DNA from: CAVZOY01 sp963777095
Lineage (GTDB): Bacteria; Actinomycetota; Actinomycetes; Mycobacteriales; Geodermatophilaceae
Direction of reading: 5' to 3'
Assembly: GCA_963777095.1 (NCBI GenBank)
Contig: CAVZOY010000001.1
Location: 248,001-312,000, forward strand
Length of the DNA: 64,000 nucleotides
Of this stretch, positions 55,136 to 63,954 are shown piece by piece (position 1 is the stretch's first letter; each line of letters opens with the position of its first letter). The notes under the pieces are model-generated. The model had not been told where the DNA came from. It worked only from the letters and a program-made list of their open reading frames with translations, and did no database searches. Both the position numbers and the translations under genes were made by a program.

Positions 55136-55336
55136 GTGGAAGCTCACGTGGGGGACCGGATCACGATCCGTTCCACGCACCAGGGAGAACCGGAACGCAG
55201 CGGGGAGATCGTCGGCTGCCACGAGCCCGACGGTGGCCCGCCGTACCGCGTGCGCTGGGAACCGGACGGCCACGAGGCGCTGTTCTTCCCGGCCGGCACG
55301 GCGGCCGTCATCCACCCCGGCCCCTCGCAGAGCTGA
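55136..55336 (+). CDS. DUF1918 protein
   Basis: 66 aa single-domain protein. The pattern VGDRITIRSTHQGEPERSGE, then GGPPYRVRWEPDGHEALFFP, is characteristic of DUF1918, a small SH3-like beta fold common in actinobacteria and of unknown function. Ribosome site GGGAGGTCG before GTG 55136. It lies 10 bases upstream of the EF-G-like gene, and the two may be co-transcribed. Confidence 0.88.
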   Translation: MEAHVGDRITIRSTHQGEPERSGEIVGCHEPDGGPPYRVRWEPDGHEALFFPAGTAAVIHPGPSQS

Positions 55337-55346
55337 GGGGCCGACC

Positions 55347-57428
55347 GTGGCGAAGGACACCGGAACGGCGCCCGCACCGCGAGCCGCCGACAAGGTTCGC
55401 AACGTGGCCCTCGTCGGCCACGCCGGGGCCGGCAAGACCACGCTCGCCGAGGCGCTGCTCCTCGGCACCGGGGCGCTACCGCGCATGGGGCGCATCGAGG
55501 ACGGCACCACCTGCCTGGACACCGAGGAGGTGGAGATCCGCCAGCAGCGGTCCGTGTCACTCGGCGTCGCGACCGTCGAGCACGCCGGCTACCGCATCAC
55601 GCTGCTGGACACCCCGGGCTCGCCCGACTTCGTCGGCGAGCTGAGAGCAGGACTGAGGGCCGCGGATGCGGCCCTCTTCGTCGTCTCGGCCGTGAACGGC
55701 GTCGACGCCGCCACCGTGCAGCTGTGGGAGGAGTGCGCGGCGGTCGGCATGCCGCGCTCCGTCGTCATCACCCAGCTGGACAAGGCGCGTGCCGACGTCG
55801 ACGACACGGTCCGCATGTGCCAGACGGCGCTGGGGGAGGGGGTCCATCCGCTGCACCTCGTGCAGCGCGGCCCCGACGGCGCCGTCACGGGGCTGGTCTC
55901 GCTGCTCGAGCCGCACCCTGACGCCGCGACGGACATCCCGGAGGCGGACCGGCTCCGCAGCGAGCTGATCGAGGGGATCATCGCCGAGAGCGAGGACGAG
56001 ACCCTCATGGACCGATACCTGGCGGGCGAGGAGCTCGTCGTCGCCGACCTGATCGCCGACCTGGAGACCGCCGTCGCCCGCGGGCACTTCCACCCGATCC
56101 TGACCGTCGCGCCGCTGACCGGCATCGGTGTCCCCGAACTGCTCGACCTGCTGGTGGCCGCCTTCCCGTGCCCCATGGAGCACGGCTGCCCACCCGTCAC
56201 CCGGCCCGACGGCTCCGCGTCCCCGGCCATGTCCTGCGACCCCGACGGTCCGCTCGTGGCCGAGGTGGTCAAGACGACGACCGACCCCTACGTCGGGCGG
56301 GTCAGCCTGGTCCGCGTCTTCTCGGGCACGCTCCGGCCGGACATGGCGATCCACGTCTCCGGCCACGGCATGGCCGACCGCGGCCACCCCGACCACGACG
56401 TCGACGAGCGGATCGGCGCGGTCAGCTCGCCGCTCGGCGCGACGCTGCGCACGGTCGCCGCCTGCCCGGCCGGCGACATCTGCGCGGTGGCTCGCCTGGC
56501 GTCGGCCGAGACCGGCGACACGCTGTCCTCCTCGGAGGACCCGAGGCTCGTCCCGCCGTGGGATCTGCCGACGCCCCAGCTCCCCGTCGCGGTCGAGGCG
56601 GCGTCCCGCGCGGACGAGGACCGGCTGGCCACGGCGCTGGCCCGGCTGGTCGCCGAGGACCCGACGGTGCGGCTGGAGCGGCGGCCGGACACCGGCCAGC
56701 TGCTGCTGTGGTGCGTCGGCGAGGCCCACGCCGAGGTGCTGCTGGAGCGGCTGCGCACCCGGCACGGCGTCGGCGTCACGACCGTTCCGGTGCGCGTGCC
56801 CATGGTGGAGACCCTCGCCGGCCCGTCGCGCGTCACCGGGCGGCACGTCAAGCAGTCGGGCGGCCACGGCCAGTACGCGATCGTCGTCGTCGAGGGCGAG
56901 CCGGGGGAGCCCGGGTCCGGGATCGTCTTCTCGCAGCGGATCGTCGGCGGCACGGTGCCCAGCCAGTTCCACGGCAGCGTCGAGAAGGGCATCCGGGCCC
57001 AGGCCGAGCGCGGGGTCAGCGGCGACCGCCCGATCGTCGACGTCCACGTGACGCTCGTCGACGGCAAGGCGCACTCGGTCGACTCCTCCGACGCCGCCTT
57101 CCAGGCCGCCGGAGCCCTGGCGCTGCGCGAGCTCGTCGCGGCCGCCGGCACGCGGGTGCTCGAGCCGTGGTGCGAGGTCGAGGTCACCGTGCCCGCGGAC
57201 TACGTCGGTGCGGTGATGAGCGACCTGTCCGCCCGCCGGGCGCGGGTGACCGGCAGCGAGGCGGCGACCGACCGCGACCGCACGACCGTCCGCGCCGAGG
57301 TGCCGGAGATGGAGCTGCTGACCTATCCCGGCGTGCTGCGCTCGGTGACCCACGGCACCGGTGCCTTCGACCGGCGGCCGAACGGGTACGAGCCCGCGCC
57401 GGCCTCGGTGGCCGCCGTCCCGGCGTAG
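55347..57428 (+). CDS. Elongation factor G-like GTPase (EF-G2/FusA2 type)
   Basis: 693 aa with the full EF-G domain order. G1 is VALVGHAGAGKTTLAEALLL; G3 is LLDTPGSPDF, where canonical EF-G has DTPGH, so the catalytic His is Ser. G4 is ITQLDKARAD in place of NKxD, so both Asn and Lys are changed. Domain II has VGRVSLVRVFSGTLRP, domain III CVGEAHAEVLLERL, domain IV KQSGGHGQYAIVVV, and domain V has CEVEVTVPADYVGAVMSDL. Mycobacterial EF-G2 binds GTP but was reported to lack ribosome-dependent GTPase; the substitutions here fit such a non-canonical factor. The translational role is unknown. Confidence 0.9.
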   Translation: MAKDTGTAPAPRAADKVRNVALVGHAGAGKTTLAEALLLGTGALPRMGRIEDGTTCLDTEEVEIRQQRSVSLGVATVEHAGYRITLLDTPGSPDFVGELRAGLRAADAALFVVSAVNGVDAATVQLWEECAAVGMPRSVVITQLDKARADVDDTVRMCQTALGEGVHPLHLVQRGPDGAVTGLVSLLEPHPDAATDIPEADRLRSELIEGIIAESEDETLMDRYLAGEELVVADLIADLETAVARGHFHPILTVAPLTGIGVPELLDLLVAAFPCPMEHGCPPVTRPDGSASPAMSCDPDGPLVAEVVKTTTDPYVGRVSLVRVFSGTLRPDMAIHVSGHGMADRGHPDHDVDERIGAVSSPLGATLRTVAACPAGDICAVARLASAETGDTLSSSEDPRLVPPWDLPTPQLPVAVEAASRADEDRLATALARLVAEDPTVRLERRPDTGQLLLWCVGEAHAEVLLERLRTRHGVGVTTVPVRVPMVETLAGPSRVTGRHVKQSGGHGQYAIVVVEGEPGEPGSGIVFSQRIVGGTVPSQFHGSVEKGIRAQAERGVSGDRPIVDVHVTLVDGKAHSVDSSDAAFQAAGALALRELVAAAGTRVLEPWCEVEVTVPADYVGAVMSDLSARRARVTGSEAATDRDRTTVRAEVPEMELLTYPGVLRSVTHGTGAFDRRPNGYEPAPASVAAVPA

Positions 57429-57509
57429 CGGTACGCCTCCGTCTCAGGCGGCACCGTCGAGAGGCTCGCCGTGAGCGTGCGAGCGGTGAGGAGGACGGGG
57501 TCCTTCGAC

Positions 57510-57515
57510 TAGCCT
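57510..57515 (+). promoter_or_regulatory. Probable -10 box of the pgsA operon
   Basis: TAGCCT, 31 bases before GTG 57547, in the 118-base gap after the EF-G-like gene. Confidence 0.4.
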
Positions 57516-57546
57516 CGGGCGCGGAAGTGCTGGGGCGGGAGGCATC

Positions 57547-58236
57547 GTGACGTCGTCGAAGGGCCCGTCGGTGGACCCTGCCCCGGCGACCCCCGAGACC
57601 GGACCCGACTTCGCCACCGACCCGATGCGGGCGGTCACCCACGCGCTGACCGTCGACCGGGTGTGGACGGTGCCCAACGTCCTGTCCATGCTGCGGCTGC
57701 TCGGCGTCCCGCTGTTCCTGTGGCTGCTGCTCGGGCCCGAGGCCGACGGCTGGGCGATCGTGCTGCTGGCGCTCGCCGGCATCAGCGACTGGGCCGACGG
57801 CAAGATCGCGCGGGCCCTCGACCAGCGCAGCCAGCTCGGCACGCTGCTCGACCCGGCCGCCGACCGGCTCTACATCGTCGCGACCCTCGTGGCCCTGGCG
57901 CTGCGGGAGGTCGTCCCGCTGTGGTTGGTGGCGTTGCTCGTCGGCCGCGAGGTCGTGCTCGCCGGGATGCTGGTCGTCCTGCGCCGGCACGGCTACCCGG
58001 CCCTCCAGGTGCACTACCTGGGCAAGGCCGCGACCTTCCTCCTGCTGTACGCGTTCCCGCTCCTGCTGCTCGCGCACGGCGACAACCCGGTGTCCGCGAT
58101 CGCCGCACCGCTCGCCTGGGCGCTGACGATCTGGGGCACCGTCCTGTACCTGGTCGCCGGCGCGCTCTACGTCGTCCAGGCCGTCGGTCTGGTGCGTGCG
58201 GAGCGCGCGCTGCCTCCATCCGGGACGGCGTCGTGA
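57547..58236 (+). CDS. pgsA: CDP-alcohol phosphatidyltransferase family protein (PgsA-like)
   Basis: 229 aa membrane enzyme. The CDP-alcohol motif DG-x2-AR-x8-G-x3-D-x3-D is complete (DWADGKIARAL followed by SQLGTLLDPAADRLY). Five to six membrane segments follow, including VVPLWLVALLVGREVVLAGM and TFLLLYAFPLLLL. In the syntenic Rv1822 (pgsA2) the product is assigned to phosphatidylglycerophosphate or cardiolipin synthesis; the exact alcohol acceptor cannot be read from sequence. GTGA overlap with the DUF881 gene. Confidence 0.9.
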   Translation: MTSSKGPSVDPAPATPETGPDFATDPMRAVTHALTVDRVWTVPNVLSMLRLLGVPLFLWLLLGPEADGWAIVLLALAGISDWADGKIARALDQRSQLGTLLDPAADRLYIVATLVALALREVVPLWLVALLVGREVVLAGMLVVLRRHGYPALQVHYLGKAATFLLLYAFPLLLLAHGDNPVSAIAAPLAWALTIWGTVLYLVAGALYVVQAVGLVRAERALPPSGTAS

Positions 58237-59236
58237 CCACTGCCCGACGGGGCGGTGGCGTGCGGGCGCTCGGTGCGTCGCTGCTCGACCAGGTGCTCGC
58301 CGAGACCCTCGACCCCGCCTACCAGCAGGCCGCCGACGAGCGCGCGCGGCGAACCGCCGGGGACGCCGGGGACACCCCCGCGGCGCGACGCCGGAGCGGT
58401 CGGTCCGCCGCGCTGGTGGGCGTCACGCTGCTGGTCACCGGGCTGCTGCTGGCGGTCGCCTACAACCAGGCGGCCGCCGAGTCGCCCGGACGCGATGAGA
58501 TCCGCGCCGCGCTCATCGCCGACATCCAACGCGAGTCCGCCGTCGGCGACCGGCTGACCGCCCAGCTCGGGGAGCTGGAGGCCGAGGTCGGCAGCACCCG
58601 CGACCACCTGCTCGACTCCTCTGTCGAGGGGCAGCGGGCGCTCGACGAGCTGGCGCGAGGCCGAGGCCGGTGCCGGGGCGGTGCAGGTCACCGGTCCCGG
58701 GCTGCTGGTCACCCTCGCCGACGCCGAGCCGGACGCCGACGACGACCCCGTCGGCGGCACCGTCACCGAGGACCCGCGCGGCAAGGTCGGCGACGGCGAC
58801 CTCCAGCTGGTGGTCAACGCGCTCTGGGCCGCCGGTGCCGAGGCCGTCAGCATCAACGACCAGCGCCTGGGCGCGACGTCGGCCATCCGCTTCGCCGGCG
58901 AGGCGGTGCTGGTCGACTTCCGGCCGGTGACGAACCCGTACGTGATCCGGGCGGTCGGCGACCCGGGGGAGCTGTCGGCGGGCTTCCTCGGCAACAAGGA
59001 CGTCCGCGCTCTCGCGCTCATCTCCGAGACCTACGGAATGCGCTTCGACTACGCCCAGGAGGACGAGCTGACCCTGCCCGCTGCCAGCCCGCCCGAGCTG
59101 CGCGCGGCCGACCCCGCCGACGCCGCCGACGAGAGCGCCGCCGTCCTCGGCCGCTCCGTCGGACGCGCCCGGCGCGGCCGGATCCAGCGTTCCACCGTCG
59201 CGCACCCCCGACGATCAGCCGGAGGCCGCCCCGTGA
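58233..59236 (+). CDS. DUF881 membrane-anchored protein, two apparent +1 frameshifts
   Basis: About 333 aa; counterpart of Rv1823. One membrane segment (LVGVTLLVTGLLLAVAYNQA), a coiled-coil (LTAQLGELEAEVGSTRDHLL), then the DUF881 domain: VQVTGPGLLVTLADAE, LQLVVNALWAAGAEAVSIND, and NPYVIRAVGDPGELSAGFLG. An extra base near 58653 separates ALDEL from REAEAGAGAVQV. A second near 59145 makes the frame run into sbp; without it the tail reads SSAAPSDAPGAAGSSVPPS and stops overlapping the sbp GTG. Function unknown; the DUF881-sbp-DUF881 group is conserved next to division genes in many Gram-positives. Confidence 0.82.
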
Positions 59237-59565
59237 TCCCCATCCTCGGACTCGCCGCGGGGGTCGTCCTCGGCCTGGTGTTCAACCCGACGGTGCCGCT
59301 GTCGCTGCAGCCCTACCTGCCCATCGCGGTCGTGGCCGCACTCGACGCGGTCTTCGGCGGGTTCCGTGCCCGGCTCGACGGGATCTTCGACGCCAAGGTC
59401 TTCGTCATCTCGTTCGTGTCCAACGTGGTCATCGCCGGGCTCATCGTCTTCCTGGGCGACCAACTCGGCGTGGGAGCGCAGCTGTCCACGGCGGTGGTCG
59501 TCGTCTTCGGCATCCGCATCTTCGGCAACGCCGCCGCGATCCGGCGGCACGTGTTCCGCGCATGA
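59233..59565 (+). CDS. sbp: Small basic protein (Sbp, DUF1290)
   Basis: 110 aa, three to four membrane segments. It begins VIPILGLAAGVVLGLVFNPT, with YLPIAVVAALDAVFGG and RLDGIFDAKVFVISFVSN, the strongly conserved core, and ends VVVFGIRIFGNAAAIRRHVF. Corresponds to Rv1824 and Bacillus Sbp. It is normally a separate gene, so the readthrough from DUF881 is most likely an artefact of the 59145 shift. The stop overlaps an ATG at 59562. Confidence 0.9.
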   Translation: MIPILGLAAGVVLGLVFNPTVPLSLQPYLPIAVVAALDAVFGGFRARLDGIFDAKVFVISFVSNVVIAGLIVFLGDQLGVGAQLSTAVVVVFGIRIFGNAAAIRRHVFRA

Positions 59566-59661
59566 CGGGGGACAAGCCGGAGCCCCGGCCGGACGAGGAG
59601 CACGCCGCCGGAGGCGACGCCGGGTGACCGGACGCGGCGCCGGCCGGCCGGGGAGACGACC

Positions 59662-60474
59662 GTGCCGGACGACACCGACGACACGGCTGCTGACGGACCG
59701 GTGGACGACGATCCGGTGCCCGAGGACACCGTGCCCGAGGACACCGGGCCCGAGGACACGGCCGCGGCGGAGACGCCGCCTCCCCGGCGCCGGAACGACC
59801 CGCTCGCCTCCGCCCTCATCGGTGTTCTGACGCTGCTGCTCGGTTTCGCCTTCGCCGTCCAGGTGCGCGCCACCGACACCCCCCAGCAGCTCGAGGGCGC
59901 CCGCGAGGAGGACCTGATCCGCATCCTCGACGAGCTCAACACCTCCGAGGAGCGGCTGCGGGCCCAGATCGCGGATCAGCGCGACGCGCTCCGGGACCTG
60001 ACCAGCACCGACAGCCAGTCGGCCGCGGCGCTGGCCGAGGCACAGGAGATCGCCGAGTCCATCGGCATCCTCAACGGCACGGTGGCCGCCACGGGGCCGG
60101 GCCTCACGATGACCATCCGCGACCCGGCCGACGAGGTGCAGGTGGCCGACCTCCTGGACGCCATCCAGGAGCTGCGCGGCGCCGGCGCGGAGACGATGGA
60201 GATCGACGACGTCCGGGTCGGTGTCTCCACCGCCGTCACCGGTGAGCCGGGCGCGCTGCTCGTCGACGGCCGGCCGATCACCTCGCCGTACGAGTTCGTC
60301 GTCATCGGCGACCCGCAGAACCTCGAGCCGGCGCTCAACATCCCCGGCGGCGTGGTCCAGCGCATCGCCAACCGCGGCGGCACGGCCACCATCTCCGCCG
60401 CAGACCGTGTCGAGGTGGACGCGTTGCGGCCGCTCGACGAGCCTCAATACGCTGCGCCCGAGACCGACGGCTGA
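59662..60474 (+). CDS. DUF881 family protein (second copy)
   Basis: 270 aa, counterpart of Rv1825. An acidic Asp/Glu/Pro-rich cytoplasmic tail with VPEDT/PEDT repeats comes first, then one membrane segment (ALIGVLTLLLGFAFAVQVRA), a coiled coil (EEDLIRILDELNTSEERLRA), and the DUF881 domain (GTVAATGPGLTMTIRDPAD, VADLLDAIQELRGAGAETME, PYEFVVIGDPQNLEPALNIP). GTG 59662 has GGGGAGACG upstream. An ATG at 59562 overlapping the sbp stop opens a 21-codon frame that would join this one if a base near 59620 were surplus, so the true start may be 59562. Confidence 0.85.
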   Translation: MPDDTDDTAADGPVDDDPVPEDTVPEDTGPEDTAAAETPPPRRRNDPLASALIGVLTLLLGFAFAVQVRATDTPQQLEGAREEDLIRILDELNTSEERLRAQIADQRDALRDLTSTDSQSAAALAEAQEIAESIGILNGTVAATGPGLTMTIRDPADEVQVADLLDAIQELRGAGAETMEIDDVRVGVSTAVTGEPGALLVDGRPITSPYEFVVIGDPQNLEPALNIPGGVVQRIANRGGTATISAADRVEVDALRPLDEPQYAAPETDG

Positions 60475-60514
60475 CGTCGGCCCCCTTTTCTGCGACCCCA
60501 GGAGACGACGCCGC

Positions 60515-60928
60515 ATGGCAGCGCCCGCGAATGTGCCCGACGACCGCCGCTACACCGACCAGCACGAGTGGGCGCTGGTGCAGAGCAGCGACGGCGGCAG
60601 CGTGGTGCGGGTGGGCATCACCGATCACGCCCAGGACGCCCTCGGAGACATCGTCTTCGTGCAGCTGCCCGCGGTGGGCGACGAGGTGAGCCCCGGCAAC
60701 CCGATGGGCGAGGTCGAATCGACCAAGTCGGTGTCCGACGTCTACGCCCCCGTCCCCGGCACCGTCACCGCGGTCAACGACGCGCTGGCCGACGCCCCCG
60801 AGACGATCAACGCCGACCCGTACGGCGCCGGCTGGCTGGTCGAGATCTCGGTCGGCGGCGAGGGCGGCGATCCCACGCACGGACTGATGGACGCCGCGGC
60901 CTACCAGTCGCTGGTGGACGCCGGCTGA
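60515..60928 (+). CDS. gcvH: Glycine cleavage system H protein
   Basis: Lipoyl carrier of the glycine cleavage complex; 137 aa. Conserved parts are YTDQHEWALVQSSDGG, VGITDHAQDALGDIVFVQLP, and the lipoylation loop GEVESTKSVSDVYAPVPGTV with its Lys, then INADPYGAGWLVEI. Ribosome site AGGAGACG before ATG 60515. As in Mycobacterium it stands between DUF881 and the FHA protein, away from gcvT and gcvP. Confidence 0.97.
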   Translation: MAAPANVPDDRRYTDQHEWALVQSSDGGSVVRVGITDHAQDALGDIVFVQLPAVGDEVSPGNPMGEVESTKSVSDVYAPVPGTVTAVNDALADAPETINADPYGAGWLVEISVGGEGGDPTHGLMDAAAYQSLVDAG

Positions 60929-61197
60929 TCGTGGCGGAAGGCCTCCCGGCCCTGGTGACGACGGCGCTCACTATGCTTCCGCGGAGGCACGCAGACCGCC
61001 GGGTGCACCGGCCGGAGGTCGACGGTCCTCACCCTGTACGTCCGGTTGACCCTTGGGCCGACCGGCTGATTGCATGACTTCGGCCCGCCGCGTCCGCGGC
61101 GACCGACCCGCGGTGGTCCACCCGGCCCACCGTCCGCCGGCCGCCCGCGTCCCGTCGCGGTCCGCGGCGACACACCTCGTACCGGAGGAGACGCAAC

Positions 61198-61716
61198 GTG
61201 CACTGCACTCGATGTGGCCACGAGAACCCCGAGGGCAGTCGCTTCTGCGCGCAGTGCGGCGCGGCTCTCGCCCAGCAGGCGGTGGGGGAGTCCACCAGCG
61301 TGATCCCCAAGGTCGGCGGTGACGAGCTGACGACCGACACCGAGATCCCCGAGGCCCCGGCCGACGCGCACGCCGGTGCCGTGGAGTCGCTGCCCGCGGG
61401 ATCGGCGCTCCTGGTGGTCAAGCGTGGGCCCAACGCCGGCAGCCGCTTCCTGCTCGATCAGGACGTCACCACCGCCGGCCGGCACCCCGACAGCGACATC
61501 TTCCTGGACGACGTGACGGTCAGCCGCCGGCACGTGGAGTTCCACCGCGAGGGCGGCGGCTTCTCCGTGCACGACGTCGGCAGCCTCAACGGCACCTACG
61601 TCAACCGGGAGCCGGTCGACGTCGCTCAGCTCGCGGGCGGCGACGAGGTGCAGATCGGCAAGTTCCGGCTCGTCTACCTGACCGGTCCGCGCACCGGCGA
61701 GACCGCCGCCCGCTGA
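61198..61716 (+). CDS. garA: FHA-domain protein with N-terminal zinc ribbon (GarA/OdhI-like)
   Basis: 172 aa. Residues 1-25 form a zinc ribbon with two CxxC pairs (CTRCGHENPEGSRFCAQCG). A short linker has GESTSVIPKV, comparable to the TTSV phospho-threonine segment of GarA. The FHA domain follows: ALLVVKRGPNAGSRFLL, TTAGRHPDSDIFLDDVTVSR and RHVEFHREGG, VHDVGSLNGTYVN. GarA/OdhI, when unphosphorylated by Ser/Thr kinases, inhibits 2-oxoglutarate dehydrogenase and glutamate dehydrogenase. The zinc ribbon is absent from M. tuberculosis GarA. Good ribosome site (GGAGGAGACG). The 269-base gap before it holds nothing recognised. Confidence 0.88.
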   Translation: MHCTRCGHENPEGSRFCAQCGAALAQQAVGESTSVIPKVGGDELTTDTEIPEAPADAHAGAVESLPAGSALLVVKRGPNAGSRFLLDQDVTTAGRHPDSDIFLDDVTVSRRHVEFHREGGGFSVHDVGSLNGTYVNREPVDVAQLAGGDEVQIGKFRLVYLTGPRTGETAAR

Positions 61717-61778
61717 GCGGTCCGCAGGAGACGGAGCACGGAGGCGCGGGGGCATGGGCCCCCGCGCGGAGGAGGGAC

Positions 61779-62534
61779 GTGAGCGCGGTGCCCGAGCGGC
61801 GCGGCGGCGCCCGCGGGGACGACGTCGGAGGCAATGTCGCCGACCAGCACACGCCGCGGCTGACCATCGGCGAGGTGCTGGCGGTCCTGCGCGACGACTT
61901 CCCCGACGTGACCATCAGCAAGATCCGGTACCTGGAGAGCGAGCAGCTGGTCGCGCCCCAGCGCACCCCGTCCGGCTACCGCAAGTTCTCCCGCGCCGAC
62001 GTGGCGCGGCTGCGCTACGTCCTGGGGGCGCAGCGCGACCGGTACCTGCCGCTGCGCGTCATCAAGGAGCACCTCGACGCCCTGGACCGGGGTGAGCCGC
62101 TGCCCGGCGAGGTGGCCGCGACCGCCGTCCCTCCGCCGGTCGCCGACAGTGCCGAGGCGCAGCAGCGGCCGATGACGGCCGAGCAGTTCGCCCGGGCCGC
62201 CGGCCTCGAGCCGGAGCAGCTCGCCGACTGCGTGCAGTTCGGCCTGCTCACCCCGGACGCCCAGGGTCGCCACCCGGTCGAGGACCTGCCGGTGGCCCGG
62301 GCGGCCGCCGGTCTCGCCCGCCACGGCCTCGAGCCGCGGCACCTGCGCGCCTACAAGAGCGGCGTGGAGCGGGAGGCGGGGCTCGTCGAGCAGCTCGTCG
62401 CGCCGGTGCTCCGCGCCCGCTCCGAGGAGGCGCAGACCCGGGCGGCGGAGAAGCTGCGGGAGCTCGCCGCGCTGTCCGCACAGCTGCACACGGCACTGCT
62501 GGAGGCGCGACTCCGGGACCTCCTGCGCCCCTGA
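61779..62534 (+). CDS. ftsR: MerR-family regulator (FtsR/Rv1828 type)
   Basis: 251 aa. The winged-helix MerR domain is LTIGEVLAVLRDDFPDVTIS, then KIRYLESEQLVAPQRTPSGY and RKFSRADVARLRYVLGAQRD. The remainder is a second helical domain typical of Rv1828, lacking metal-binding Cys. In Corynebacterium FtsR activates ftsZ, and the ortholog is conserved with garA and the bifunctional nuclease. Transfer of that role is inference. GTG 61779. Confidence 0.88.
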   Translation: MSAVPERRGGARGDDVGGNVADQHTPRLTIGEVLAVLRDDFPDVTISKIRYLESEQLVAPQRTPSGYRKFSRADVARLRYVLGAQRDRYLPLRVIKEHLDALDRGEPLPGEVAATAVPPPVADSAEAQQRPMTAEQFARAAGLEPEQLADCVQFGLLTPDAQGRHPVEDLPVARAAAGLARHGLEPRHLRAYKSGVEREAGLVEQLVAPVLRARSEEAQTRAAEKLRELAALSAQLHTALLEARLRDLLRP

Positions 62535-62651
62535 CCCCGGCGTACCGTTGGCGGGGTCGGGACCGGGGCGGGAGAGGCAGCAGCCGACGTCGCACCGGCC
62601 CTCGAGCCGTTGGCCGCCCGCTTCCCCCGGGCCGCAGTGAGGAGCCGCACC

Positions 62652-63140
62652 GTGCAGGAGCTTCGAGTCGTCGGTGTCCGCGTCGAGCTGCCGGGCAACC
62701 AGCCGATCCTGCTGCTCAAGGAGACGCAGGGCGAGCGCTACCTGCCGATCTGGATCGGCGCCGTCGAGGCCGCGGCCATCGCCTTCGAGCAGCAGGGCGT
62801 CCGCCCGGCACGGCCGATGACGCACGACCTGCTGCGCGAGGTCGTGCGCGCCCTCGGCGCGGAACTCGAAGCGGTCAACATCACCGAGATGCGCGACGGC
62901 ATCTACATCGCCGAACTCGTCTTCGGCGACGACCGGATCGTCAGCGCACGCCCCTCGGACGCGGTCGCCCTCGCCGTCCGCACCGGTGCGCCGATCTTCG
63001 GCGCGGAGGACCTGCTCGACGAGGTCGGCATCGAGATCCCCGACGAGCAGGAGGACGAGGTCGAGAAGTTCCGCGAGTTCCTCGACCAGATCTCGCCGGA
63101 GGACTTCGGCGCCGGCTCCGGCTCCGGCGGCCCCGCGTAG
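62652..63140 (+). CDS. Bifunctional nuclease family protein (DUF151)
   Basis: 162 aa, ortholog of Rv1829 by position. Conserved elements are QELRVVGVRVELPGNQPILL, RYLPIWIGAVEAAAIAFEQQ, RPMTHDLLREVVRALGAELE and RPSDAVALAVRTGAPIFGAE. A DUF151 homologue in plants has combined DNase and RNase activity, but bacterial roles are unproven. GTG 62652 is chosen because TGAGGAGCC precedes it and the family begins at QELRVVGV. The C terminus is acidic and Gly-rich. Confidence 0.9.
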   Translation: MQELRVVGVRVELPGNQPILLLKETQGERYLPIWIGAVEAAAIAFEQQGVRPARPMTHDLLREVVRALGAELEAVNITEMRDGIYIAELVFGDDRIVSARPSDAVALAVRTGAPIFGAEDLLDEVGIEIPDEQEDEVEKFREFLDQISPEDFGAGSGSGGPA

Positions 63141-63381
63141 TCCGCTCCGCGCGGTCGTTGCAGCGGCCAACCCCTTCTCATCGGCAGCCCTGCGGCCTGT
63201 CTGCACCCGAAATCGCGTCTCACCCGTGAGAATGAGCGAGCCGACACGCCGCCCCGCTCAGTTGACCCGCTCCAGGGCCCGGCTTACGGTCGGCGAACGA
63301 CAACGGTGTGACACCTGGGACACCTGGGTGCAGCGCCGCGACCGCCGCGCGAGCGGACGGGACACGAGGAGGACGCTGGAC

Positions 63382-63954
<573 letters not shown>

